A stretch of 60,521 nt of DNA from Gammaproteobacteria bacterium. GTDB taxonomy: Bacteria > Pseudomonadota > Gammaproteobacteria > Steroidobacterales > Woeseiaceae. A model generated the notes under the pieces. That model saw only the letters and a list, made by a program, of their open reading frames with translations. It searched no databases and was not told the DNA's origin. The DNA lies in NCBI GenBank assembly GCA_029862045.1, contig JAOTYE010000022.1, positions 1-60,521 of the forward strand, written 5' to 3'. Made by a program: the position numbers and the translations under genes. Below, piece by piece: positions 26,574-37,800 of the stretch. The first letter of the stretch is position 1. Every line of letters starts with the position of its first letter.

Positions 26574-27758
26574 ATGAGAGAAGCAGCCATCGTCTCGACG
26601 GCCCGTACGCCGATCGGCAAAGCGTATAAAGGTGCATTCAATAACCTGGAATCACCGTCACTACTTGCTGTTCCGATCCGGGCGGCCATTGATCGTGCGG
26701 GTGTCGATGGCGATGAGATTCGAGATTGCATTATTGGTTGCGCCATGCAGCAAGGTACGCAGACGTTCAACATCGGTCGCCTCGGTGCGATGGCAGCCGG
26801 ACTGCCGGCAACAGTGTCAGGCATGAGTATCGACCGACAATGCTCATCGGGTCTGATGGCGATCGCAACGGCATCAAAACAGATCGTCATGGATGGCATG
26901 GATGTCTGTGTCGCCGGCGGCATCGAGAACATCAGCCTGGTACAGAACAGAGACATGAACGTAACGAGGGTGCCGGATCCCCGTCTGCTCGACCTGCACC
27001 CCGACACGCACATGCCCATGTTGCAGACGGCCGAAGTTGTCGCGAATCGCTACGGTGTTTCACGAGAGTCTTGCGACGAGTACGCGTTGCAAAGCCAGCA
27101 ACGCACAGCTGCCGCGCAACAGGCCGGCGCATTTGATGACGAAATTGTGGCGGTTACCGCAATCAAGTCCGTTAAGGACAGAGACAGCGGTGAGGTCAGC
27201 TACGAGTCTGTAACGCTCAGTGCGGACGAAGGCCCACGTGCCGATACGACGCTCGAGGCTCTGCAGAATTTGAAGCCGGTCATGGGACCGCACGGCAACG
27301 TAACGGCAGGTAATGCGAGCCAGCTATCAGACGGTGCCAGCGCCAGCGTCGTCATGGAAGCATCGCTGGCTGCGAAGCGCGGCATCGAACCGCTTGGATT
27401 CTACCGCGGCATGACGGTCGTTGGCTGCGATGCCGACGAAATGGGCATTGGGCCGGTTTTTGCGGTGCCAGAGCTACTAAAGATCAATGGCCTGAAGATG
27501 GACGACATTGATTTATGGGAACTGAACGAGGCGTTCGCTGTGCAGGTCATCTATTGTCGTGACCGGCTTGGCATCCCGAACGAAAACCTAAACGTAAGCG
27601 GCGGCGCGATTTCTGTTGGGCACCCTTACGGCATGTCGGGTGCACGCATGGTCGGGCATGCATTGCTCGAGGGTAAGAGGCGTGGCACGAAGTACGTCGT
27701 AGTAACGATGTGTGTTGGCGGCGGCATGGGTGCCGCGGGCCTGTTCGAGGTCGCCTGA
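26574..27758 (+). CDS. Acetyl-CoA acyltransferase (thiolase)
   Basis: A 394-residue thiolase of normal length. The acylated Cys is in [14 protein letters not shown] (about residue 87), the substrate His in [17 protein letters not shown] (about 345), and the proton-relay Cys in [14 protein letters not shown] near 382. It splits 3-ketoacyl-CoA or condenses acetyl-CoA units; together with the preceding genes it gives a short beta-oxidation set without an acyl-CoA dehydrogenase. ATG 26574 has GAGG upstream and is preferred over an in-frame codon at 26499 that lies inside the previous gene. It converges with ispB; a 48-bp perfect palindrome sits between. Confidence 0.95.
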   Translation: MREAAIVSTARTPIGKAYKGAFNNLESPSLLAVPIRAAIDRAGVDGDEIRDCIIGCAMQQGTQTFNIGRLGAMAAGLPATVSGMSIDRQCSSGLMAIATASKQIVMDGMDVCVAGGIENISLVQNRDMNVTRVPDPRLLDLHPDTHMPMLQTAEVVANRYGVSRESCDEYALQSQQRTAAAQQAGAFDDEIVAVTAIKSVKDRDSGEVSYESVTLSADEGPRADTTLEALQNLKPVMGPHGNVTAGNASQLSDGASASVVMEASLAAKRGIEPLGFYRGMTVVGCDADEMGIGPVFAVPELLKINGLKMDDIDLWELNEAFAVQVIYCRDRLGIPNENLNVSGGAISVGHPYGMSGARMVGHALLEGKRRGTKYVVVTMCVGGGMGAAGLFEVA

Positions 27759-27766
27759 GCACCACT

Positions 27767-27814
27767 AATGGGGACATTCCTGATTTGATGCATCAAATCA
27801 GGAATGTCCCCATT
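27767..27814. repeat. Perfect 48-bp palindrome, REP-like, likely two-way terminator
   Basis: Arms 27767-27790 and 27791-27814 are exact reverse complements with no loop. The outer part GGGGACATTCC resembles the GGGGNCA core of REP palindromes linked to RAYT transposases. It lies between two converging genes and could end transcription from both sides, though T-runs are short. Confidence 0.8.
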
Positions 27815-27818
27815 TCTC

Positions 27819-28829
27819 TTAGGATCGTCGTTGCACGGAGAAATCGGCGATCGCAACCAGGGCCTGTTTGTAATCCGAATCGGGAACATCGGACAAGGCT
27901 GCTATTGCCGTATCGGCGGCCTGCTGAGCCCGCGCCGCAGTGTACTCGAGAGCACCTGTCGATTCGATGATTGCCGTGATTTTCTCGAGGTGATCGAGGC
28001 CACCTTCGAGTATGGCGCTACGGATCAATTCCTTATCGCTGGCTGAGCCCTTTTGCATCGCGTAGATCAGAGGCAACGTCGCTTTGCCCTCGGCCAGGTC
28101 ATCGCCCAGGTTCTTGCCAAGCTCACTGGCGCTGGCGTTGTAATCGAGCGCGTCATCGACGAGCTGAAAAGCGGCCCCGAGATTCTGGCCGTACGTAATC
28201 ATGGCTGCCTCGTCGCCCGGATCGCGGTTTGCAAGTACTGCCGCGATTTGAGCACCGGCTTCGAAGAGTCGGGCTGTCTTTCGATAGATCACCTGCTGGT
28301 AGGCGTCTTCGGTCGTGTCCGGGTCATGCACGTTCATCAGTTGCATGACTTCGCCAGCGGCGATTGTATTGGTCGCATCGGCCAGTATCCGCATGACGTG
28401 CATGCTGTCGATCTCGACCATCATCTGAAACGCCCGCGAGTAAAGAAAATCCCCTACGAGCACGCTGGCCTGATTGCCGAAAACGGTGTTTGCCGTGTCC
28501 TTGCCGCGCCGCCGTGCAGAGCTATCGACAACATCGTCGTGCAGTAATGTTGCCGTATGAATGAACTCGATGATCGCGGCCGAACGGACGTGCTGCTCGC
28601 CGTCATATCCCAAGGCGCGAGCCGCCAATAATACAAGCAGCGGGCGCAGCCGCTTGCCGCCACTGGTGACGATGTATTGCGATACTTGGGAGACGAGCGC
28701 CACGTCGCTCTCGAGGCTCTCGGATATCAGGCGGTCGACGGCCTGCATATCGTCACGCGCGAGCGCGACAACGTCGTCGAAAGTCGCGGATTCGAGGGAT
28801 TTTTCTGCCACCTGCATGAGAATCTGCAT
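27819..28829 (-). CDS. ispB: Octaprenyl diphosphate synthase / trans-polyprenyl synthase
   Basis: A 336-residue all-helical prenyl synthase. The first Asp-rich motif is LLHDDVVDSS (about residues 85-94), preceded by GGKRLRPLLVLLAARALG; the second is FQLVDDALDYNA near 218. It adds isopentenyl units to make the side chain of ubiquinone in gammaproteobacteria. The ATG at 28829 is taken because the upstream 67 codons do not look coding; ATG 28817 is an alternative. It is divergent from rplU, the common ispB/rplU-rpmA arrangement, which supports the ispB name over other prenyl synthases. Confidence 0.92.
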   Translation of the reverse strand: MQILMQVAEKSLESATFDDVVALARDDMQAVDRLISESLESDVALVSQVSQYIVTSGGKRLRPLLVLLAARALGYDGEQHVRSAAIIEFIHTATLLHDDVVDSSARRRGKDTANTVFGNQASVLVGDFLYSRAFQMMVEIDSMHVMRILADATNTIAAGEVMQLMNVHDPDTTEDAYQQVIYRKTARLFEAGAQIAAVLANRDPGDEAAMITYGQNLGAAFQLVDDALDYNASASELGKNLGDDLAEGKATLPLIYAMQKGSASDKELIRSAILEGGLDHLEKITAIIESTGALEYTAARAQQAADTAIAALSDVPDSDYKQALVAIADFSVQRRS

Positions 28830-28934
28830 GATGCCTGAAATGCCCGTTTTTGGCGACCGCACAGGTCCCTGGACGGTGCCGATGCCGTAATCGCAAGCCC
28901 TTGAATTCAAGGCCAAAATTGATGGCATCTGAGT

Positions 28935-28963
28935 TTGACCCGGAGCGGGGTTATCTATAGAAT
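28935..28963 (+). promoter_or_regulatory. Probable rplU promoter
   Basis: TTGACC (28935-28940) and TATAGA/AT (28956-28963) with a spacing of 15-16 bases, about 125 bases before rplU. The GC-rich stretch at 28941-28950 and the CCCGCT after the -10 look like a stringent-type discriminator common in ribosomal promoters. Confidence 0.5.
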
Positions 28964-29085
28964 TCCCGCTCCCTTGTGGCAGCCGCTGGAGATACGCTCG
29001 TGTGGCGATCCGGCAGCTACAAAAAATCATTTAATTCTCAGTGAGTTGCGTGGGTTACGCGACTCGCGGTACGGAGCAAACTACG

Positions 29086-29577
29086 ATGTATGCGGTTTTT
29101 CGCAGCGGCGGCAAACAATACCGCGCGGCCAAAGGTGACGTCCTGCGCCTCGAAAAGATCGAGGGAGACGAGGGCGCCACGGTCAAATTTGACCAGGTGT
29201 TGCTGGTCGGCGAGGGCAGCGATATCAAGGTCGGTAGCCCGACGCTATCGGGTAGCACTGTCAGTGGCAAGGTTGTCCGTCAGGGCAAGAGCAAGAAGGT
29301 ATCGGTCGTCAAATTCAAGCGCCGGAAGAACTACCTGCGCCAGGGCTCACACCGCCAGTTCTTCACTGAAGTGGAGATCACGAGCATAACGGGCGGATCG
29401 GCGAAGAAAGCGGCACCGGCGGCTGAAGAGCCTGCCGAGAAAAAAGCAGCGGCTCCGAAGAAGCCGGCCAAAAAGAAAGCGGCCAAGAAAGTAGCGAAGA
29501 CGGCGGCTGCCAAAAAGCCAGCAGCTAAAAAGGCGGCCTCCAAAAAGAAAGCAAAAAAGAAAGTGGCCAAGAAGTAG
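29086..29577 (+). CDS. rplU: Ribosomal protein bL21 with a Lys/Ala-rich C-terminal tail
   Basis: Residues 1-103 are normal bL21: MYAVFRSGGKQYRAAKGDVL, the VLLVGEGSDIKVGSP strand and the RRKNYLRQGSHRQ end that touches 23S rRNA. Residues about 104-163 are an added tail of repeated KKAA, KKPAKKK and KKAKKK units, like a histone H1-type tail, nearly 60 residues beyond the usual length. The tail is in frame, ends in a normal stop, and precedes rpmA by 27 bases, so it is not a frameshift. It could bind rRNA or DNA; function unknown. ATG 29086 gives the standard N-terminus. Confidence 0.95.
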   Translation: MYAVFRSGGKQYRAAKGDVLRLEKIEGDEGATVKFDQVLLVGEGSDIKVGSPTLSGSTVSGKVVRQGKSKKVSVVKFKRRKNYLRQGSHRQFFTEVEITSITGGSAKKAAPAAEEPAEKKAAAPKKPAKKKAAKKVAKTAAAKKPAAKKAASKKKAKKKVAKK

Positions 29578-29604
29578 TAAAGACACTGGAAAAGGTACAG
29601 ATCA

Positions 29605-29862
29605 ATGGCACATAAGAAAGCAGGCGGCAGCAGTAAGAACGGTCGCGACTCGGAATCGAAACGGCTAGGCGTCAAGATTTACGGCGGCCAGTCAATTCTG
29701 GCTGGCAGCATCATCGTTCGCCAGCGTGGCACGCGTTTCCATCCGGGAACCAATGTGGGTATTGGTCGCGATCACACCTTGTTCGCGAAGAAAGACGGGC
29801 ACGTCAAGTTCGAGAGAAAGGGTCCGAAGCACCGCCAGTTTGTTAGCGTGGTACTAAGCTAA
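29605..29862 (+). CDS. rpmA: Ribosomal protein bL27
   Basis: 85 residues, full length. It starts [20 protein letters not shown], the flexible N-terminus that reaches the peptidyl-transferase centre, and contains [20 protein letters not shown]. It follows rplU, the conserved order. The Firmicutes-type N-terminal extension is absent. Confidence 0.98.
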   Translation: MAHKKAGGSSKNGRDSESKRLGVKIYGGQSILAGSIIVRQRGTRFHPGTNVGIGRDHTLFAKKDGHVKFERKGPKHRQFVSVVLS

Positions 29863-29884
29863 GTACTGATGACCCGCTGAGTAT

Positions 29885-29922
29885 CGCCCGCTGGGGCGGG
29901 CTCCTACAGGCGGGCTCCTACG
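29885..29922 (-). repeat. REP-like GTAGGAGCCCGC repeat
   Basis: On the minus strand GTAGGAGCCCGCC occurs twice in tandem, with a GCGGGC inverted copy completing a hairpin. This resembles the REP family common between genes in many proteobacteria. Confidence 0.55.
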
Positions 29923-29932
29923 AATTGAGAAG

Positions 29933-29957
29933 CCCCGCCTAGTGCGGGGTTTTTTTT
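29933..29957 (+). terminator. Rho-independent terminator after rpmA
   Basis: Stem CCCCGC/GCGGGG (29933-29938, 29944-29949) with five-base loop and eight T bases at 29950-29957. It separates rplU-rpmA from obgE by ending only 12 bases before the obgE start. Confidence 0.9.
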
Positions 29958-29959
29958 AG

Positions 29960-31248
<1,289 letters not shown>

Positions 31249-31308
31249 TGTTACTACCTCACTACGATTTTCGCATTGCAAACATGTGGCGTCGCATGCG
31301 TATCGCTG

Positions 31309-31791
31309 TTAACCGCACAACTCATCTCGCCGCGCGCGCGTTTCGCCAATCGTCCTGTCTGCCTCTTGCTTGCTCAGATACTCACGCTCGCCATCTTCCC
31401 TCGTGCGATAAAGTTGCGGCGCATTGGCGTAAGACTCATATATTTCAGTCGCGCGCTCACAATAGTAGGCTTCAGCCTGTTCGCGTACAGCGCGTTCTTC
31501 GTCTGTTTCTCCGGGAAAGGCATTGTCGTCCAATCCTGCCTCATCCTCCGTGATGCTGAGATCCTGCATCGATCCCGCTGAGTGCCAGACGAACTCGACG
31601 GATACTGCGTCCTCGTGATCAGGCGTATCGCTGTAATAAAAGTTGCCGAACTCATCGGTCCAGGTGTAGATCGGGGTCATCGTATCAACAAAATGCGTTT
31701 TGCCGTCAGCATCAACCCATTGCCAGACGTCCGCATGTGCTGAGAGGCTGACACCCATTACCGCCACGCAAATAGCAAGGACGTGTTTCAT
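31309..31791 (-). CDS. DUF4124-type periplasmic protein
   Basis: A 160-residue exported protein. The signal peptide is about 1-20 (HVLAICVAVMGVSLSAHA). Next comes a DUF4124-like start (DVWQWVDADGKTHFVDTMTP) and a second similar strand pair (YTWTDEFGNFYYSDTPDHED). The rest is acidic and helical with a single late Cys pair. The family is widespread in proteobacterial envelopes and of unknown function. GGAGAAG lies just before ATG 31791. It is divergent from the pilin cluster that starts at 32119. Confidence 0.75.
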   Translation of the reverse strand: MKHVLAICVAVMGVSLSAHADVWQWVDADGKTHFVDTMTPIYTWTDEFGNFYYSDTPDHEDAVSVEFVWHSAGSMQDLSITEDEAGLDDNAFPGETDEERAVREQAEAYYCERATEIYESYANAPQLYRTREDGEREYLSKQEADRTIGETRARRDELCG

Positions 31792-32118
31792 ATCTTCTCC
31801 TGTCGGCGCCAAGTATGGTGGCATGCGCAATTAATTCCTTTGATTGCCGTCACAAATCGTGTCGGAAGTTTCCTGGCATTGTCTGGACGCGCGCGCTGGA
31901 AGTCAGTAACCCCGACTCGATATGACATAACGCAGATCGGCACTTTAGGTGGATATCCGCTCATCCGGAGAATTTATCCGCTCGTCAGCTCACCGGACCA
32001 TATCTAGTGGAATTGCGACGTGCCGCAACGCCCGCCACGCCTGGTTTCGGCATACTCGTTGCCTGGATGACCACTGCTGCACGACTCAGTGGAAACGCAA
32101 CACCAAGGTGATTATGTA
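31792..32118. other. Divergent intergenic region before the first pilin cluster
   Basis: No gene is supported. The region should hold the promoters of the DUF4124 gene and of the pilin operon, but no strong -10/-35 pair or riboswitch was seen. AAGGTG at 32105-32110 is the ribosome site for the gene at 32119. Confidence 0.45.
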
Positions 32119-32661
32119 ATGCGCAGGGAACACGGATTCACGTTAATCGAATTGATGATCGCGGTCGCCTTGATGGGGATACTGCTCTCGATGGCGGTCC
32201 CGGCGATGAACCTATTCGTATCCAACGCCCGACAGACAGGCGCGATCAATGACTTCGTGTCCTCGATTCATACGGCACGAAGCACCGCGATCACAACGAA
32301 CGAGCGGGTCACGATATGTCCGAGCGCCGGCGGCAATAATTGCGAGGCGGTCACCTGGAACCAGGGATGGATTGTGTTTGGCGATCCGGACAGTGATCGC
32401 GTTGTCGATGGTGACGAGACGATTATCGCGGCATCGGACGGTGCTGATCAACTGTCGATTCAGTCCGGTGAATTTCCACTGTTCCTGATGTATCGCCCGA
32501 ACGGTCGCGTGATGAACGCATCACTGGACGGCAGCTCGGGCGAGTTTACTGTATGCGACAGCCGCGGCGCGGATCGCGCGAAGGTCCTGATCGTCGACCT
32601 GTCGGGCCGGCCGCGACTGTCCGAGTATCTCGCGGACGGCAGTCCACCGACCTGCCCCTGA
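32119..32661 (+). CDS. fimT: Type IV minor pilin, GspH/FimT family (cluster A)
   Basis: A 180-residue prepilin-like protein. The leader MRREHG is followed by FTLIELMIAVALMGILLSMA, the type III signal with Glu at +5 for PilD processing. The globular part has the GspH/FimT pattern (ARSTAITTNERVTICPSAGG, TWNQGWIVFGDPD, FLMYRPNGR, and FTVCDSRG with a Cys pair). It primes pilus assembly as a minor pilin. AAGGTG lies upstream; an earlier in-frame codon at 32089 has no such site. First gene of fimT-pilV-pilW-pilX-pilY1-pilE. Confidence 0.9.
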   Translation: MRREHGFTLIELMIAVALMGILLSMAVPAMNLFVSNARQTGAINDFVSSIHTARSTAITTNERVTICPSAGGNNCEAVTWNQGWIVFGDPDSDRVVDGDETIIAASDGADQLSIQSGEFPLFLMYRPNGRVMNASLDGSSGEFTVCDSRGADRAKVLIVDLSGRPRLSEYLADGSPPTCP

Positions 32662-32685
32662 CCCTACGTTCTCAGGACTATTGAC

Positions 32686-33267
32686 ATGTTCAGATATCAT
32701 CACCAGGAACGCGGATTCTCGTTAATCGAGTTGCTCGTTACGGTTGTTGTATTCAGTGTCGGCCTCCTGGCCGTCGCGGGTCTGCAGACGGTTTCAAAGC
32801 AAGCTAATTTCGAGGCCATACAGCGAACGTCTGCGTCGCAGGTCGCCAACGGGCTCCTCGAGAACATCCGCGTCAACGCCAACGCAGCGGATATCTATCT
32901 TGCAGCCGGGCAACTCGGCAACGGAAGTCGTGGCGCCGAACCTGCGCCAAACTGTCGCGGTGGCGCGGAGTGCAATGCCGCGCAGAAAGCGGCGCACGAT
33001 CTGTGGTTCTGGGAACAGGTCATCGATGGCAATCTCGAAACCAATGCGGGTGCCGGCACCGGCGGCATGGTTCTTCCGACGCTATGCCTTACTGGCCCGG
33101 TGGGCGCTGGCGCCGGCGTCTACCAGGTGAGCATTGCCTGGCGCGGTACTGCGTCATTCAATAATGCCGTCAACAATCCTTGTGGCGCTGCATCTGGTAG
33201 CTACGGCGCCGGAAACGAATTCCGCCGCATTATCCAGATCCCGACCTTCATCGATCCGAATATTTGA
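32686..33267 (+). CDS. pilV: Type IV pilus minor pilin PilV (cluster A)
   Basis: A 193-residue prepilin. Leader MFRYHHQERG then FSLIELLVTVVVFSVGLLAV (Glu +5). The rest has the PilV pattern: QVANGLLENIRVNANAADIYLAAG, a Cys-rich loop (NCRGGAECNAAQKAAHDLWFWEQVID) and the end YQVSIAWRGTASFN. PilV joins PilW, PilX and PilY1 in the tip-priming complex. It lies 25 bases after fimT and is followed by pilW within a few bases. Confidence 0.9.
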   Translation: MFRYHHQERGFSLIELLVTVVVFSVGLLAVAGLQTVSKQANFEAIQRTSASQVANGLLENIRVNANAADIYLAAGQLGNGSRGAEPAPNCRGGAECNAAQKAAHDLWFWEQVIDGNLETNAGAGTGGMVLPTLCLTGPVGAGAGVYQVSIAWRGTASFNNAVNNPCGAASGSYGAGNEFRRIIQIPTFIDPNI

Positions 33268-33272
33268 GCAAT

Positions 33273-34274
33273 ATGACCATGCAAGTTCATTCATACAACT
33301 CACAAGCCGGTTTTTCTGTCGTCGAAATAATGATTGCGATGCTGTTATCGCTGGTAATGGGCGCAGCGATCGTCACTGTATTCGTCAATAACAGTTACAG
33401 CTTCAACCAGGACGAAAATATCGCACGCATGCAGGACGATGCCCGTCACGCATTGCGGGAAATAGCTTTCGACATCAGTATGGCAGGGCATTATGCCGAA
33501 CTGCATATTCCCGAGGCCGTGACTGCCGATGGTGGCCTGTCCATCGGTATCGACTGCGGTCCGGCTGGCGACCTCAACTGGATGTACCGCACGATCGAGG
33601 CAGCCACCGGTAATTCCATGTCGATCGCCGCCATTGACAATGCCTCGAATTCTGCCGCGGCCGCGGCACATTCGTGTTTTCAATCAGGCGAGCTTCTCGA
33701 TGGCACTGATGTCGTTTCGATCAAACGAGTTGCCGGCGCCGAAGCGGGTGCATTAACCGCAGGCACTGTTTACCTGCGGACCAATGGAACGGTTGGCTTC
33801 CTTTTTAATGGGCCAGCACCTGCAGCACCACCGGTTGCTGTCGGGATGCCGCGTGCGGACTGGCAGTACCGGCCGAGTATTTATTACATTCGCCGGTTTG
33901 CGAATGCGCCGGGCGACAATATCCCGACGCTGTGTCGCAAGGCGCTGCGTGGTACCGGCCCCGACATGGCGACAGAATGCCTTGCGACCGGTATCGAGAA
34001 CCTGCAGATCGAGTACGGCGTCGATACGAGCGAAGATGGTCACCCGAATGTTTACATGACTAATCCGAGTCTTACGGATATGCAGAGTGTCGTGGCAGCG
34101 CGCATCTTCCTGGTCGCTCGCACTACCGAGATTGACACTCGTTACACAAATAATAAGACCTATTCAATCAGCAACGCGCCTGACATGGTGCCAGGCGATT
34201 CTTTCCACCGCCGCGTGTTCTCGACGAGCGTTTCGATCCAGAACATACGCAGCATGAACAAAATGGGTTTCTGA
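33273..34274 (+). CDS. pilW: Type IV pilus minor pilin PilW (cluster A)
   Basis: A 333-residue prepilin. Leader ends at QAG, then FSVVEIMIAMLLSLVMGAAI, where Glu +5 is kept. The body shows PilW features: DENIARMQDDARHALREIAFDISMAGHY near residue 45, a Cys pair, and the late GIENLQIEYGVDTSEDGHPN followed by ARIFLVARTTEID. It is a core minor pilin of type IVa pili. The start is uncertain between ATG 33273 and 33279; a TTG at 33264 overlaps the pilV stop. Confidence 0.88.
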   Translation: MTMQVHSYNSQAGFSVVEIMIAMLLSLVMGAAIVTVFVNNSYSFNQDENIARMQDDARHALREIAFDISMAGHYAELHIPEAVTADGGLSIGIDCGPAGDLNWMYRTIEAATGNSMSIAAIDNASNSAAAAAHSCFQSGELLDGTDVVSIKRVAGAEAGALTAGTVYLRTNGTVGFLFNGPAPAAPPVAVGMPRADWQYRPSIYYIRRFANAPGDNIPTLCRKALRGTGPDMATECLATGIENLQIEYGVDTSEDGHPNVYMTNPSLTDMQSVVAARIFLVARTTEIDTRYTNNKTYSISNAPDMVPGDSFHRRVFSTSVSIQNIRSMNKMGF

Positions 34275-34275
34275 C

Positions 34276-34788
34276 ATGAGACACGCCAAATATCCCTTAA
34301 GGCACAGACAGCAAGGCGCGATCCTGGTCGTCGCGATGATGTTCCTCGTGGCTATCATCCTGTTCACTATTTCGTCGATGCGCTCGAGCAAGATAGGACT
34401 CTTTATGGCGCAGAACGAGGAGTCACGTGTTGCCGCCGAGCAGGCGGCGCAGGCGCTGGCTGACGCCATCGTCGCGAACCCGGCGTCGACACCGGTCGTG
34501 GGGACGACAGGGTTCACAGCATGCACGGCGGGCGAAACCGGCTGCAATCGCAATGACCTTCCCGTCACTAATCCGATTCTGGCCGCCGCGATTGCATCCA
34601 ACCATATCCAGGCCCGGGTGGAACGCATGGGGGAGGAATTTCGTCCGCCGCCGCGTGCTGTCGAGACGAGTATCGACAAATTCAGCAGCGCGTCGTTTCG
34701 CGTAGTAACAACTTACGATCGTGTTGACGCAGGCCTTGGGCGCAAGCAAGTCACCGAAGGGGTGCTTGTACTTGTGCCGAAGCTATAG
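34276..34788 (+). CDS. pilX: Type IV pilus assembly protein PilX (cluster A)
   Basis: A 170-residue protein. The N-terminal helix is RQQGAILVVAMMFLVAIILF, the PilX/GspK-like form in which the +5 Glu is missing. Next is a helix with MAQNEESRVAAEQAAQALADAI, the conserved PilX heptad, then a Cys pair (TACTAGETGC). It follows pilW directly and precedes pilY1 by 28 bases. Confidence 0.85.
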   Translation: MRHAKYPLRHRQQGAILVVAMMFLVAIILFTISSMRSSKIGLFMAQNEESRVAAEQAAQALADAIVANPASTPVVGTTGFTACTAGETGCNRNDLPVTNPILAAAIASNHIQARVERMGEEFRPPPRAVETSIDKFSSASFRVVTTYDRVDAGLGRKQVTEGVLVLVPKL

Positions 34789-34816
34789 TTTGTAAATTTG
34801 AACAGAGATTTCCGGT

Positions 34817-37800
34817 ATGGATACCAAGCTTAGAAAGATTTTCCTGACGACTTCGCTGGCCGCCTTGATCTTCATTATTGGATCGGCCCAGGCAGACGAT
34901 ACGGACGTTTACATGAATCCGGGCGCCGGACTGCCCGCCGGCAGTGAGCCAATGGTCATGTTTTCGCTCGACTACCGGCCGAACCTCGGCTCGGCTGCCT
35001 GTAATGGTGGTGAATGCAATACTTTGATCGCCGAAGGCTACATGAGCCCTACGGGTCCCTATACGTTTTTCGATGTCCTGCGCGGCGCGCTACGTAAAGT
35101 CTTCGATCCGCTCGAAGGTGTCCGGGTCGGCCTGATGCTGAACCATAGCAACAACAGCAGTTGCGAGGGCTTCGGCCGCACCAAGTGCAGTAACGGCGGC
35201 TACATCGCTATGGGCTTCGATTCTTTCTTACAGGACGATGGCAACGGCGCCAAAGCGCGATTCCACGCGATTCTGGATTCGATGCCGACGCCACAGGGTA
35301 ATCTCAGTCATTCCTACCAGGGTAAAGAATTGTTCTTCGAGTTTTTCCGCTACCTGACGGGCCAGGGCGTGTACAACGCGCACAACGGCTATACGGATTA
35401 CGGTACGAGCAACAATGACAATCTCGATGTTGATCATCCGGCAATTTCCTGGGATACGAGCATCGAAACGGGAGCGAAGACAAAGCCTGTGTATGACAGT
35501 CCTATGAGCGCCGCAGGCTCCTGCTCGAAGATCTATACCGTAAATACGGTGTTCCAGGTTTCGAACCAGGATGATGACTCGGATGCCGCGATCGAGCAAA
35601 CGGTCGCGTCAGGTGGCTTCGGTTCGCCACAACGGGAGTTTCCGGACGTCGTCCAGTATCTCAACGACGCTGATCTCGCCAACGGCACCTACGGGACGGT
35701 CGCGGACCTCGATGACAAGCAGAATGTCGTCTCGTACTTCATCGTCGATAGTTCGAAGATCAATACGACGACAAAAGGTTACGCGCGCGCTGGCGGCACA
35801 GGAGTTCCACTCGCGCTCGACGAGAATCCCGACGAGCTCGTCGCCACTTTGCAGGAGATTTTCAAGCAAATCCTCAGTGTCAGCACGACCTTTGTTGCCG
35901 CTTCGGTGCCGGTCAACGTATTCAACCGCGCCGAGATCACGGACAACGTCTACATTGCCCTGTTCCAGGTTGATGGACAGGCGCGACCGTATTGGGTTGG
36001 CAACGTCAAGAAACTGAAGCTGACCGGTGCCAACGACTCGTCGGCCACGGCAACGCTGGTCGACGCAACCGGTACCCCGGCGATCGCCGCAGACGGGCGT
36101 ATTCGCTTTGATGCCCTGACGAGCTGGACCGTGCCAGCTTCGCTGCCGCCGCCCGATGTCGATGCTGGTGAGGTTGCCGGTCGCGACGGCCGTGTCGTTA
36201 ATCGTGGCGGCGCCGGACAACGTGTTCCGGGATTCGTTATAAGCAGCCCGCAGGAAGCCAATGGCCTGGGTGGACGGACGATATACTATGACCGCACGAC
36301 GTCGACACTCGCTGGCCTCAACGTTGACGCCATCACGGCGACGTCGGTGCAAGCTGATCTAAACGCCGCCACCGCGGCCGAAGCGGCAGAACTGATCGCG
36401 TACGCGCGCGGTCTCGATATCGACGATCTCGACGGCGATGCGGAAAAGAACGAAGCGCGCGACTGGATATTTGGCGACGCGCTGCATTCGCGCCCGCTGC
36501 CGTTGAACTACGGTTCAATCGCGGGCTTCAGCGATCCTGGCAACCCCGCCATCTATCTTGCTGTTGCAACTAATGACGGCATGCTGCGCATGATTCGAAA
36601 TACCACTGGCAGCGGTTCAGAAAGCGGCGAAGAGGTGTGGGCGTTTATGCCGCGTGCCGCGATGGCCGCGCAAAAAGTACTGCGCGCGAACGGCACGGGA
36701 ATGAAACATCCGTATACGGTTGATGGTGCACCGGTCGCTTTCATGCAGGACGTCAATCACGACGGTTCCATCCTCTCGAACGACGGCGACCGTGTTTACC
36801 TGTATGTCGGCATGCGCCGCGGCGGCAAAGCGTACTACGCGTTCGATGTTACGAATCCGGAGAACCCGGACCTGATGTGGACAATCGACAAGAGCGGTGA
36901 TTTCGCGGAGCTCGGTTACACGTTCTCGAATCCGCGAGTTGGTCTGATCCCGTCGGCTGGCGGCCCGCGGCCAGTCGTGATGTTCGCCGGCGGTTACGAC
37001 ACGAATAAGGACACACGCGGATCGGTGGGTACGGACGACTCCGAAGGCAACTCGATGTACGTAGTCGACGCGGAAACCGGCGCGCTGATCTGGAAAGCGC
37101 GTGGCGGTTCCGGCGGCGGCGGCAACGTCTTTGAGCACCCGAGCCTGGTCGACAGCATTCCGTCGACTCTTTCTGTCGCCGATACCAATGGTGATGGATT
37201 CACGGATCGCATGGTCGTCGGCGATACGGGCGGCAATATCTGGCGCGCCGATATCCAGGGTTCCGACGTCGGCAACTGGAAACTGACACTGCTGGCGAGC
37301 GTGGGCAGGCATGCTTCCGGCGCTTCTGGCATCGCGACCGACCGGCGCTTTTTCCATCGTCCGGACCTCGTGCCGAGCAAGGATGGCAATGGCTTGTTCG
37401 ATGCTGTTGTTGTCGGTTCGGGCAACCGCGCCGATCCGCTCGACAAAGGCGGCGCGGCAGTTAATTACACCTACATGATCAAGGACCGCCGTACGGCGTC
37501 CGGTAGTGCTGTGGACAGCGGACTGGAGCATGCCGACTTTGGCGACGTTACCAGCAATTGTCTGCAAACCGGTGGCCCATGCGCAGTCAATCTGACCCAT
37601 GGCTGGCGCCTTGGTCTGGAGGATCCTGGCGAGAAAGTGCTGGCTACACCGTTGACGATTACCGGCATGATTTTCTTCACGACGTACCTGCCGCACTCCG
37701 GCACGGGAGCCACGGCTTGTGCGCCATCGGAAGGGGCAGGACGCCTTTACGCAGTGTCTCTGCAGGACGCTAAATCTGTTATCAATTATGATTCCAGTGA

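Noticed and set aside
28830..29030. N-terminal extension of the prenyl synthase by 67 residues
   Set aside because: The extension would cross the rplU promoter region and does not resemble the family N-terminus.
31792..32118. c-di-GMP riboswitch before pilin cluster A
   Set aside because: No GGCAAACC or GGGACGCAAAGC-like core on either strand in this region.
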